Below, piece after piece: positions 50,834 through 59,288 of a stretch of 64,000 nucleotides of DNA (the first letter of the stretch is position 1; each line of letters begins with the position of its first letter). The stretch covers positions 186,001-250,000 of the forward strand of contig NZ_MDHN01000021.1 of NCBI RefSeq assembly GCF_001757105.1, read 5' to 3'. Origin of the DNA: Alteromonas confluentis (GTDB lineage Bacteria > Pseudomonadota > Gammaproteobacteria > Enterobacterales > Alteromonadaceae). Made by a program: the position numbers and the translations under genes. The notes under the pieces are model-generated. The model saw only the letters and a list, made by a program, of their open reading frames with translations, searched no databases and had not been told where the DNA came from.

Positions 50834-51961
50834 TCATTCTGCCGGATAAAGTACTTTGTCTCGGTAACCGGTGATCACAGAGAAATATCCTGCAAGACTG
50901 CTGTCGAGTTCACCGTCGCCGGTATCAAGCCGCAGCGGGCGCCCTTCCAATGACTGTAGTTTCGTTTTTGTGGCACAAATCAGCATATTTTCTTTGCTAA
51001 TTTTGCGCAGGAATGCCGGTGATAGCTGCTGATTGCCGCGGCCAAATATGTGGCCTTGCCCGCCAATCACGGTGATCACAAGTTTTACCGGCTTACCTTC
51101 AGTGAGGGAAAGAAGTTGCGAAGCCGTAACATCCGAAGCCACAAGCGCGCCGCCTTTGACGATATCCACCCCTAGCAACGTGTTATTCAGACCGAGTCTT
51201 TCCATGATGTAGGCAACGGTGGAACCTGAACCCATGACGAAGTAAGTTTCTGGCTCGTCATCCATCATTTCACTGACTTCTGCGGCAATATCTTCGAGGA
51301 CTAACTCATCGCTTTCTTTGCCGCCCATTTTCACCGCCTGTACGTAGGTCAGTGCATCTGGCACCCGCATTTCACCAAAATGTTTGGCCAATACTTTGCC
51401 GTTTCGAAAGGCATCTTCATCGATGTCGCGGACTTCTGCGTCGGTTTCGCTCACCAGTTCACCACGAACCATCATCGCCACCACTTCCCCCGCCGCCACT
51501 GGGGTAACCGCATAAACGCCGGAATGGATTTTACAGCCTGCTGGCACACCAAGCACTGGTACTCGCTGCTGCGCAATACCACACACATTGCGAGCGGTGC
51601 CATCACCACCGGCAAACAACAGCAGGTCGATACCCGATGCCAGCATCGCATTCACCGCAGCTTCTGTGTCTTCGGCTTCTGTTTGTGGGTTTTCTGGTGT
51701 GAACACCACTGTGGTGTGAAGTCCGGCCTGCTGACAAATATCTTCGCCCATTTCACCTGCTGCCGTTACCACTTGCACGTGTTCGGCAAGTGGCTCCACA
51801 AGCTTCAGCGCACGGGCCATTTTAGCGCCAGCAAGTTTTTCTGCACCGGCTGACAACGCTTGTTCACGGATTTCCTTACCGTCGCTTCCTTTAAGTGCCA
51901 ATGCACCGCCAATACCGGCGTAAGGATTTATCAAAACGCCAAGGCGAAAGTGTTTACTCAT
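50834..51961 (-). CDS. ATP-NAD kinase-like protein (AcoX type)
   Basis: A 375-residue protein with the start LGVLINPYAGIGGALALKGSDG and the NAD-kinase-like core LLFAGGDGTARNVCG, where GGDGT is the family's catalytic signature. It lacks other parts of housekeeping NadK and belongs to the larger AcoX/ATP-NAD kinase group, whose substrate is uncertain. Its ATG overlaps the epmC stop by 4 bp, so the two are coupled. Confidence 0.86.
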   Translation of the reverse strand: MSKHFRLGVLINPYAGIGGALALKGSDGKEIREQALSAGAEKLAGAKMARALKLVEPLAEHVQVVTAAGEMGEDICQQAGLHTTVVFTPENPQTEAEDTEAAVNAMLASGIDLLLFAGGDGTARNVCGIAQQRVPVLGVPAGCKIHSGVYAVTPVAAGEVVAMMVRGELVSETDAEVRDIDEDAFRNGKVLAKHFGEMRVPDALTYVQAVKMGGKESDELVLEDIAAEVSEMMDDEPETYFVMGSGSTVAYIMERLGLNNTLLGVDIVKGGALVASDVTASQLLSLTEGKPVKLVITVIGGQGHIFGRGNQQLSPAFLRKISKENMLICATKTKLQSLEGRPLRLDTGDGELDSSLAGYFSVITGYRDKVLYPAE

Positions 51962-52551
51962 CGTAAATTCCTCACCAATTCTGCGTTAACGGGGGCGGTG
52001 TTAAAGTGCAATTGTAACGCTTTCATCAAAGTCATTGCCCGTGGCGGGAAACCGGTTTCGGCGTACTGACAAAGCTGCGCATAGACCGCCTCGGTAAACC
52101 CTTCACGATCAGGCTCTGCGCCATTCAGGTTGTCGGTACTCACGCGAAAACAGCGCCCTGCACTTAACGTTAACGCCCACTCCACAGCCTGGGGTTTAAT
52201 TTCCACCTGTTCAAAGGCTTTCTGCTGAGATTCGTCCCGTCCATCGGGACAGTACCAGTAACCGTAATCTTCGAGTAATCGGCGCTTTTTCCCCGCGATA
52301 CACCAGTGGGAGATTTCGTGCAGGGCACTGGAAAAAAAACCATGGGCAAATACGATTCGGTGGTAAGGCGTGTCTTTATCTGCAGGCAGATATATCGGCT
52401 CATCTTCGCCGCGGATCAGGCGAGTATTGAAAGTGTCGGCGAAGGTATTGTCGAACAACGCAATGAGTTCATCGACCTGTGGGTCGAAATCTTCATCAAG
52501 CGTGGAAACCGTGTTGTTCACTTGAGCATTGGCGACAAATATCTGCTGCAT
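51958..52551 (-). CDS. epmC: Elongation factor P hydroxylase
   Basis: Hydroxylates the beta-lysyl-lysine of EF-P, the last step of its modification. The 197-residue form shows FNTRLIRGEDEPIYLPAD, the iron-binding HEISHW of IVFAHGFFSSALHEISHWC, YGYWYCPDGRD and KPQAVEW. The ATG at 52551 with AGGATAT directly upstream is chosen; a GTG at 52644 would add 31 residues without a ribosome-binding site. It opens an operon with the ATP-NAD-kinase-like gene and yfcL. Confidence 0.93.
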   Translation of the reverse strand: MQQIFVANAQVNNTVSTLDEDFDPQVDELIALFDNTFADTFNTRLIRGEDEPIYLPADKDTPYHRIVFAHGFFSSALHEISHWCIAGKKRRLLEDYGYWYCPDGRDESQQKAFEQVEIKPQAVEWALTLSAGRCFRVSTDNLNGAEPDREGFTEAVYAQLCQYAETGFPPRAMTLMKALQLHFNTAPVNAELVRNLR

Positions 52552-52690
52552 ATATCCTGATACTAACCGGGTGACTGAAAGGTGGCGAATAGTACCAAAA
52601 GCCACACGTTCCGCCAAATGGTGAGACAATTCACTGTTCCCCACGTATGGTATGCTTATTCACATTGAGTGAAACTTACAGGGGACTATT

Positions 52691-53419
52691 TTGGCGGCCA
52701 CTCAAGACATTGTCGGGCACATACATCGGGTAAACGCACTTAAAAATCTCGCTGAAAAAATGGGCCAGATGCCTGCAATTCATCAACTGCAACAGTGGCA
52801 GTGCGAACGATTGCTGGTAACCCACAGCGACCTGGCGCAGCAACCCGCCTATCAACAAGCGATGGCATTTTTCGTAGAAGAATTGTATGGCCCCAAAGAT
52901 TTTAGCCAGCGGGATGCCGATATCGCCAGAGTGGTGCCTAAGCTTGCAAAGGTACTCCCCAATACCGCCATGAATGCGCTGAACGATGCCTTAGCACTCA
53001 ATGCGTTATCCTTCGAGCTAGACCAAAAAATGGTTAGCGCGCTGGAGGGGAAGTCACTTCATGATGAGCCGCGTAATAATGACATTTATGCCATGGCATA
53101 CCGGCAAGTGGGTGAACAGGAAGCCAGAGAACGGCAGATAGCCATCATTCGCGACCTGGGTCACCAATTGGCAGACGTAATTAATATTCGCGGTATCGGC
53201 ATGCTGATACCCCTCTCTCGTCGGCCAGCAAAACTAGCAGGGTTATTGTCGCTACATGAGTTTTTGCAACGTGGCTACGAGACGTTTAAGAAACTGGGAG
53301 ACGTGAACAGCTTTATCGACCCGGTTATTGCCCGGGAAGAGCAAATAATGCTACAACTGTTCCAAACCAACTTCGACTTAGAAACCGAAAACCCGATCCC
53401 TCATGTCCCAACCTTGTGA
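52691..53419 (+). CDS. FFLEELY-motif protein of unknown function
   Basis: A 242-residue, mostly helical cytosolic protein with the motif FFVEELYGPKDFSQRDADI that defines a small family of uncharacterised proteobacterial proteins. The start is a TTG at 52691 with AGGGGA six bases upstream. It is the first gene of a three-gene coupled set and overlaps the thioesterase gene by 17 bp. It is divergent from epmC. No catalytic motif is apparent. Confidence 0.83.
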   Translation: MAATQDIVGHIHRVNALKNLAEKMGQMPAIHQLQQWQCERLLVTHSDLAQQPAYQQAMAFFVEELYGPKDFSQRDADIARVVPKLAKVLPNTAMNALNDALALNALSFELDQKMVSALEGKSLHDEPRNNDIYAMAYRQVGEQEARERQIAIIRDLGHQLADVINIRGIGMLIPLSRRPAKLAGLLSLHEFLQRGYETFKKLGDVNSFIDPVIAREEQIMLQLFQTNFDLETENPIPHVPTL

Positions 53420-53861
53420 AACTACCGTCAGCTGGTTGCTGCCCTCGCCCTTCGTGCAAACCTGGAAGATAGAGCCGCAACACATCGATCACTATAATCA
53501 CGTCAATAATGTGGCGTATCTTAGTCGGTTAGAATCCCTCGCCTGGGCCCACTCTAATCACTTAGGCCTTAAGTTTGCCGACTATCAGGATGTGGGCAAA
53601 GGGATGGTTATTCGCCGCCATGAACTGGATTATCTACAACCCAGTCATTTGAATGACGAGCTCTTGTGCGCCACCTGGATCAAACAATGCGATGGCAAAA
53701 TTACCCTGACCCGACAGTTTCAGTTTGTTTGCCCACGCCGCAATAAAACGGTATTCCAGGCGAGAACACAGTTTGTGTGCGTTAACATGCAAACCGGCGC
53801 CCCCGCTCGCATGCCCGCTTTATTTCGCGATATCTATACCACTGCCGCGGTAAACGCATGA
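53403..53861 (+). CDS. Hotdog-fold acyl-CoA thioesterase (YbgC/FadM-like)
   Basis: A 152-residue single-hotdog protein. The family signature is HIDHYNHVNNVAYLSRLE; the usual catalytic Asp of 4HBT thioesterases corresponds to the D in IDHYNH. The segment GMVIRRHELDYLQP is also typical. It overlaps both neighbours (17 bp upstream, 4 bp ATGA downstream). It probably hydrolyses acyl-CoA thioesters; chain length unknown. Confidence 0.88.
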   Translation: MSQPCETTVSWLLPSPFVQTWKIEPQHIDHYNHVNNVAYLSRLESLAWAHSNHLGLKFADYQDVGKGMVIRRHELDYLQPSHLNDELLCATWIKQCDGKITLTRQFQFVCPRRNKTVFQARTQFVCVNMQTGAPARMPALFRDIYTTAAVNA

Positions 53862-54967
53862 AGAAATGGCTGGCAGGTGCGTTATTTGTTTCTCTGTCAT
53901 TGAATGCCGCGCTGTTGTGGTTTATCACTCAGACTCGTCCCTCCGCCGAACTCACCGAATTAACGTTTACGCCGTCGGCAAAGAAGCCAACAGCAGTGCC
54001 TGTTGCAAGCGCCCCTTCATCAGCGGCAGTGTATTCCCAACCCACTTCGGCATCTGTTAGCCCAATTCCCCATCTGAGACAATTGTTTGCCGACAACGAC
54101 CCGGATTTTTATCCTGCGCTAAGTGCTGCATTACGGGCAGAGCCTGAAAACTGGGAATTGCTGATGCTGGAAGCGGAATGGATAAAACAAGAAAAGCCAC
54201 TAAGCGATGCCATTATTCACTATTACAGCTTACTGGAACGCAATCCACCAGCGCAATTGGCAAAAGAAATTCGCGGTATTATTCCCCCTCTAATTGATAA
54301 CGCCCTGGACAAACTGCGCCTTGCCGGTGAGTGGGATACCCTGGCTCAATTTATCGAGCCACTTTTTCAGTACGCGCCGCAGAACCGCACATTTATTATG
54401 CAACTGGCTGAATCCTATGGCCGGCAAAATAAAATGACGCTAATGGAAAATGTGCTGGCGTCGGTGCAACCTGATGACCCTCAGGCGGAGGCTATTCGTG
54501 CGTCGGTATATAAAAATCTGGCCTCGCAACAGCCAAACAATGATGATGCGCTGTCCCGAAGGGCTGCGGTTTCACAGCACGCATTCGTGATGGATCTCGA
54601 ACAGACCGGTGATCATTTCCTTGCCCCAATTAGGCTTAACGGCCGCTATTCACGCTTACTCGTCGACACTGGTGCATCCATAACCACGATTACTGCTGAT
54701 GTCTTTGCGCAGTTAAGACAACGGGGGAATTACCGCGACCTTGGCAAGTTTACGTTGAATACCGCCGGAGGGCAGGTTGAAGCCCGCATGATTACTTTGG
54801 AAAAAGTCGAGTTCGGGCCTTTCACTCTGAGTGACCTTGCTCTGATGGTATTACCCGAAGATACGTTAATCGGTGCAGAAGGATTGCTAGGCATGAATAT
54901 TCTGAAGCGTTTCGATTTTCGCATTGATCAATATCAAAGCGCCTTACTGCTCGACCCCATTCACTGA
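53858..54967 (+). CDS. Membrane-anchored retropepsin-like aspartic protease
   Basis: A 369-residue protein with an N-terminal membrane anchor (about 5-24), a Pro/Ala-rich linker, helical TPR-like repeats (about 70-230) and a C-terminal single-domain aspartic protease with SRLLVDTGASITTITADVF followed by a hydrophobic-Gly segment (GAEGLLGMNIL). One catalytic Asp per chain implies a dimer. Related clan AA enzymes act in the periplasm. It is coupled to the thioesterase gene by an ATGA overlap. Confidence 0.88.
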   Translation: MKKWLAGALFVSLSLNAALLWFITQTRPSAELTELTFTPSAKKPTAVPVASAPSSAAVYSQPTSASVSPIPHLRQLFADNDPDFYPALSAALRAEPENWELLMLEAEWIKQEKPLSDAIIHYYSLLERNPPAQLAKEIRGIIPPLIDNALDKLRLAGEWDTLAQFIEPLFQYAPQNRTFIMQLAESYGRQNKMTLMENVLASVQPDDPQAEAIRASVYKNLASQQPNNDDALSRRAAVSQHAFVMDLEQTGDHFLAPIRLNGRYSRLLVDTGASITTITADVFAQLRQRGNYRDLGKFTLNTAGGQVEARMITLEKVEFGPFTLSDLALMVLPEDTLIGAEGLLGMNILKRFDFRIDQYQSALLLDPIH

Positions 54968-55071
54968 TATCTCGGATATCAGTCACTTCATATTAATTCA
55001 ATACGCCGTAAAAACTGAAAATTCATGGATTGCGTATCTACGCCATGAAATCCAAAAACGAGGACTACGCC

Positions 55072-55917
55072 ATGAGCCATCGTCCAACCAATGAAACCCA
55101 GCTCAGAAAGCTCATCACCAGCACGCCGGTAGAAGGCTCACCGGAAGCCATGCGTAAAGCGTTTGCACACATTGCCGGATTACACGACACCAGCGACGTG
55201 GAAGAAATTGACCGCGGCGGTGTTCGATGTCTTGCAATTGGAGTAGGCCCAGAACTTATCTGGTTCCATGGAGGCGGCTATGTATTTGGCAGCCCGGAAA
55301 CCCACCTGACTCTGGCTCGTGATCTGGCAAGTTATGGATTAAGGATTATATTACCCGCCTACAGAATGGCGCCCGAATACCACTGGCCAGCGCCGCTGGA
55401 GGATGCCGTTGCTGTTACAGAAGACACTCTTGCCACCACAGGCTCGCTCAACTTAGGTGGCGACAGCGCCGGCGGACACTTGGCGATTTGTGTTGCACTC
55501 AGACAGCAGGCTGACTGTCTTGCCCTCGTGGCGCCAAACACCGACCGGTCGGGAAAAAGCACTACCCGTAGACGGACTACCGACATCATGAACGAAGACA
55601 GTGCCGATGCTGCGCTGGCATCGATGATCATGCCGAATGTTAACCCGACTCACCCAGACGCATCACCGTTGCTGGGCGACCTTAGCAAGCTGCCGGCTAT
55701 GCACCTTGAAGTCGCTGCCACTGAAGTGCTACTGGATGACAGTTTACTGCTGGCGCGGCAAGCAGCCCTTGCAGGCGTGGAAACATCGTTGCATGTCACA
55801 CCAGGGTTATTTCACATGTTTCCACTTTGGCCAGATTGCCTGCCCGAAGGCGCAGAAGCGCTGCAGAGAATTGCCCGTTTTGTATTGGCAAAAAATGAGG
55901 GGCTTGATGCGGGTTAG
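55072..55917 (+). CDS. Alpha/beta hydrolase (hormone-sensitive lipase family)
   Basis: A 281-residue esterase/lipase with the oxyanion motif FHGGGYVFG, the nucleophile elbow GGDSAGGH, and the expected Asp (EVLLDDSLL) and His (GLFHMFPLW). The ATG at 55072 has GAGGA upstream; longer in-frame starts (TTG 55030, ATG 55045) lack support. Its end overlaps the LysR gene on the other strand by 4 bp. It probably cleaves short-chain or aromatic esters. Confidence 0.92.
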   Translation: MSHRPTNETQLRKLITSTPVEGSPEAMRKAFAHIAGLHDTSDVEEIDRGGVRCLAIGVGPELIWFHGGGYVFGSPETHLTLARDLASYGLRIILPAYRMAPEYHWPAPLEDAVAVTEDTLATTGSLNLGGDSAGGHLAICVALRQQADCLALVAPNTDRSGKSTTRRRTTDIMNEDSADAALASMIMPNVNPTHPDASPLLGDLSKLPAMHLEVAATEVLLDDSLLLARQAALAGVETSLHVTPGLFHMFPLWPDCLPEGAEALQRIARFVLAKNEGLDAG

Positions 55918-56825
55918 TCAAACTCTCCTGCCGCCGCCCTTGCGACCAGTTCATCCACTACATAGCGAATTTTTGGCAAAAGCTGGCGGCTTTTCGGCCA
56001 CAGCGCGTTGATGGGCATTTCACCACCGGCATAGTTATCCAGCACGGTGACAAGCTCGCCGCTGGCGATATGCTCACCCACCAGCCACAGCGGTAACTGA
56101 GACAAACCAGCGTCGTTGAGTACAGCGGTTAACATGGCATCACCGTCAGCAAACTCATGGGTGGCTGGCGGCGTGATTCGGCTCAGTACACCTGCAGTAT
56201 TTTTCAGGAGCCACGACACCGGCTGATTACGACGAAAGCCGACCACGGTCCGGTGGTGACTCAGCTCATCCGGTGTTTCGGGTATACCATGATAATTCAG
56301 GTAGCTTTTTGAGGCGACAACCACCAGCTTTTGTGTAGTGAGTTTACGGGCAACCAACGTACTGCTGTCATCCAGTTCTCCGATGCGCACCACCAAATCG
56401 ATGCCTTCATCAATCAGGTCAACAAAGCGCTCGCTGAACGACAATGTCAGAGTGAGTTCCGGATAGCGTCTGGCGATTTCCAGCAGAACCGGCAGCAACC
56501 TTTTACGACCGAATGCGGCGGGTAAATCAACCCGCAGACGACCCGACGGGCGGGCTATACGGGACGTTAATTCCTGCTCGGCATGCTGCAGAATATCCAA
56601 TGCATTCTGACAGCTTTCAAAATACCGTTCGCCTTCCGGCGTCAGGCTCAGCCGTCTGGTGGTACGGTGAAAAAGCGTGATACCGAGGTGCTCTTCTAAC
56701 CTTGCTACCGATTTCCCCACAGCTGATTTTGTCAGTCCCAGTAATTCACCTGCCGCGGTGAAACTGCCGCTTTTTGCTGTGGTTACAAAGGCGGTAATAC
56801 TGCCGATATTATTTATATTCTGCAT
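55914..56825 (-). CDS. LysR-family transcription regulator
   Basis: A 303-residue regulator with an N-terminal winged helix (SITAFVTTAKSGSFTAAGELLGLTKSAVGKSVARLEEHLG) and a LysR substrate-binding domain (GRLRVDLPAAFGRKRLLPVLLEIARRYPELTLTLSFSERFVDLI). It is divergent, across a degraded gene, from the luciferase-like monooxygenase at 57257, a possible target. The ligand is unknown. Confidence 0.94.
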   Translation of the reverse strand: MQNINNIGSITAFVTTAKSGSFTAAGELLGLTKSAVGKSVARLEEHLGITLFHRTTRRLSLTPEGERYFESCQNALDILQHAEQELTSRIARPSGRLRVDLPAAFGRKRLLPVLLEIARRYPELTLTLSFSERFVDLIDEGIDLVVRIGELDDSSTLVARKLTTQKLVVVASKSYLNYHGIPETPDELSHHRTVVGFRRNQPVSWLLKNTAGVLSRITPPATHEFADGDAMLTAVLNDAGLSQLPLWLVGEHIASGELVTVLDNYAGGEMPINALWPKSRQLLPKIRYVVDELVARAAAGEFD

Positions 56826-56858
56826 TGCATACCTGCTTATAAAGAGTTCTGGTAACAG

Positions 56859-57103
56859 CTAATCGACGGGCACGACTTTCTCTATCAACGGATACCATCC
56901 ATTTCTATTCAGTGTCACCAGCGTGTAGTAACGAATAATGGCGCCGGCATGTGCTGCCCGGCATGAACCAGTTGAATATCGTTCTCAAAAATGTCCAGCT
57001 GCCTCGAGGCGGGCACCGTCAATCCTTCGAAAAAGGCAAACCAGAGATGGATGATTTCCTTAATGGCTGGGTGGACGATTGCACCAGAAAACGTTCGGCT
57101 CAT
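56859..57103 (-). pseudogene. NTF2-like gene remnant with internal deletion
   Basis: The ATG at 57101-57103 (GAGAG upstream) begins a frame coding IKEIIHLWFAFFEGL and DIFENDIQLVHAG, which looks like the start of a small NTF2/SnoaL-like protein, but it stops at 56915. In another frame the same strand then codes RYYTLVTLNRNG and LIEKVVPVD before a stop at 56859, which resembles the C-terminal strands of the same fold. The middle is missing, so the gene keeps both ends but lost its core and frame. Family assignment rests on pattern resemblance only. Confidence 0.55.
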
Positions 57104-57256
57104 ATTTACTCTCACTATTTTTATTCAGGGAAAGTAAGATAGCAATTCAATTGTAGAATTTTTTTCTACATAATGAATACATCAAGCCTGTTTATCGAAT
57201 TTATCTTTGCAACCAGAATAGTCTCCGCTAATCAATGAACGATTCCGGAGAAACTT

Positions 57257-58252
57257 GTGCAAAGTAAAAATATTCCTCTTTCCGTGCTTGACCTTATACC
57301 TATCGGCGAAGGTTTCTCAATCAGCGAGGCAATTGCTAACAGTGCCCGTCTTGCGCAGGCGGTTGAAGCGGCCGGCTTTAACCGTTACTGGGTGGCCGAA
57401 CACCATAACCTGAAAGATATCGCAAGCGCGGCTACCTCTGTCATTCTGAGTCACATTGGCGCGAAGACATCGAAAATCAGACTGGGTTCGGGCGGCATTA
57501 TGCTACCTAACCATGCGCCACTGGTGGTTGCAGAACAGTTCGCTACGCTGGATGCACTGTATCCGGGCCGCATCGATCTCGGCCTCGGCAGAGCCCCCGG
57601 CACGGATATGGAAACGGCCCGCGCACTGCGCCGGGATCTAAAAACCAAAGGCACAGACTTCCCCGAAATGCTGGAAGAGCTGCAATATTTCTTTTCTGCA
57701 GAAAGCGCCAATAAGCGCATTAAGGCGGTGCCCGGAGCTGGCTCGTCGGTGCCTGTCTGGTTGCTGGGCTCCAGCACATTTAGCGCACAGTTAGCGGCGA
57801 AAAAAGGCTTACCTATGGCTTTTGCTGCCCACTTCGCTCCGGATGCCATGCAGGCAGCCATCAACCATTATCGTGAAAACTATCAACCGTCGCAGCAGTT
57901 CCCTGAGCCGTATGTGATTGTCTGTATTAACGCTTTGGGGGCAGACACGCAGGAACAGGCTGATTACCTGGCCACTACTGAATTGCAGAAATTCCTGTCA
58001 CTGGGGCGCGGTACAGAACAATACCTGCCGAAGCCGGTTGATGACATGAATGCAATCTGGAGCCCGTCTGAAGCGATGCGCGTTAAGAGCCAGCTTAGAG
58101 AATCTGTCTGGGGTACGCGCGAGGTAATTCGTGATCGTCTTACCGATCTGGTGAACCGCTCCGGCGCCGATGAAGTGATGGTGAACTCCTGGATCCACGA
58201 TCCTGAAGCACGAATTTACTCGCATCAGGTCATTGCTGACGCATGGGTTTAA
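57257..58252 (+). CDS. LLM-class flavin monooxygenase (MsnO8-like)
   Basis: A 331-residue flavin-dependent, bacterial-luciferase-like oxidoreductase. It shows [45 protein letters not shown] and [14 protein letters not shown], all family segments, and appears complete. The start is a GTG with GGAG eight bases upstream. It heads a run of redox genes of which the next is deleted internally. The substrate is unknown. Confidence 0.9.
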   Translation: MQSKNIPLSVLDLIPIGEGFSISEAIANSARLAQAVEAAGFNRYWVAEHHNLKDIASAATSVILSHIGAKTSKIRLGSGGIMLPNHAPLVVAEQFATLDALYPGRIDLGLGRAPGTDMETARALRRDLKTKGTDFPEMLEELQYFFSAESANKRIKAVPGAGSSVPVWLLGSSTFSAQLAAKKGLPMAFAAHFAPDAMQAAINHYRENYQPSQQFPEPYVIVCINALGADTQEQADYLATTELQKFLSLGRGTEQYLPKPVDDMNAIWSPSEAMRVKSQLRESVWGTREVIRDRLTDLVNRSGADEVMVNSWIHDPEARIYSHQVIADAWV

Positions 58253-58262
58253 GGAGGTAATT

Positions 58263-58807
58263 ATGCATTTACTTGATGAATTAAATACGCCGTCACTCGC
58301 GCTGAATAACCGTGTCGCTATGGCGGATCGGCGGTGGTAAACCGGGCCCGGTTATTACTGGAAACCGTCGATGCCGTCATTGACGAAATCGGGGCGCAAA
58401 AAACAGGTGTTCGCCTGTCACCGTTCCACCGCAACCTCGATATGCCATTTCAGGCGGATACCGAAGAAACCTATCTTTACGTTGCGAAAGCACTGAATGA
58501 GAAAGGCTGTGTATACCTTTATATCAGTCTTGAAAATGACACTATCCCATCCGGCCTGCTGAACAAAATCCGCCAGGTTTATCATGGCGTGCTCATTGCT
58601 GCGGGCGGACTAACCAGGGACAGCGCAGAATACTTACTGGGGGATAACCTCATAGATGTCGCCGCTTTTGGTACCCCTTACATTGCCAATCCGGACCTTG
58701 TAGAACGCATTCGTCACGACTGGCCACTCACCCAGGTCACCCGTGAAGCCTTTTATGGCGGTGGCGCTGAAGGCTACATCGATTTCCCCCCTTTTCAGCC
58801 TGAATAA
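58263..58807 (+). pseudogene. Old Yellow Enzyme-family gene with large internal deletion
   Basis: The ATG at 58263 (AAGGAGG upstream) begins DELNTPSLALNNRVAMA, the N-terminus of an NADH:flavin oxidoreductase (LxNRxxMAP motif), but the frame stops at 58340. The other frame from about 58319 continues as YGGSAVVNRARLLLE, RLSPF and LIAAGGLTRDSAEYLLGDNLIDVAAFGTPYIANPDL to a stop at 58807, the C-terminal half of the same family. About half of a normal 360-residue enzyme is absent. Both parts fit one gene that lost its middle. It cannot make a working barrel. Confidence 0.85.
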
Positions 58808-58819
58808 AGGAACCTGATT

Positions 58820-59278
58820 ATGACAACAGAACATCAGCAGCAACAAATCGACGCATTGCTCGATAAAGAAGAAATCCGTGCACTACGCCACCACTACAGC
58901 GAATTACTTGATAGTGGTGAAGCAGACAGAATGAGCGAAGTCTTCACCCGGGATGCGGAAGTAAAAGTCACCGTTGGCAGCATGAAGGGCCTGGCGGAAA
59001 TCAGCCACAGCCTGAAAGAAGCTTATCGCTCATTCGATACTCAGGCACGGGAACATTTTCCGTTTATGCATGCAGTAACCAATCATCACATTACGCTGAC
59101 CGGCAAAGACACAGCAACCGGTAGTTGCTATCTGCTCGACTTTGTTACCGACCGTCCTCAGCAATCCCATCCGGTACTGCTGCTGGGACGATACCTCGAC
59201 AGTTACGTGAGAGTTGAGGGTGAATGGCGAATTGAAAAAACCGAGCTGGATGTTGTCTGGCCCGTTGAAAATGCGTAG
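58820..59278 (+). CDS. SnoaL/NTF2-like protein
   Basis: A 152-residue single-domain protein with the pattern IDALLDKEEIRALRHHYSELLDSGEADRM, typical of SnoaL-like NTF2-fold proteins that act as small dehydratases, isomerases or ring-modifying enzymes. Start is supported by AAAGGAACC upstream. It is complete, although both neighbours are deletion-damaged. Substrate unknown. Confidence 0.82.
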   Translation: MTTEHQQQQIDALLDKEEIRALRHHYSELLDSGEADRMSEVFTRDAEVKVTVGSMKGLAEISHSLKEAYRSFDTQAREHFPFMHAVTNHHITLTGKDTATGSCYLLDFVTDRPQQSHPVLLLGRYLDSYVRVEGEWRIEKTELDVVWPVENA

Positions 59279-59288
59279 CACGGGGGTT

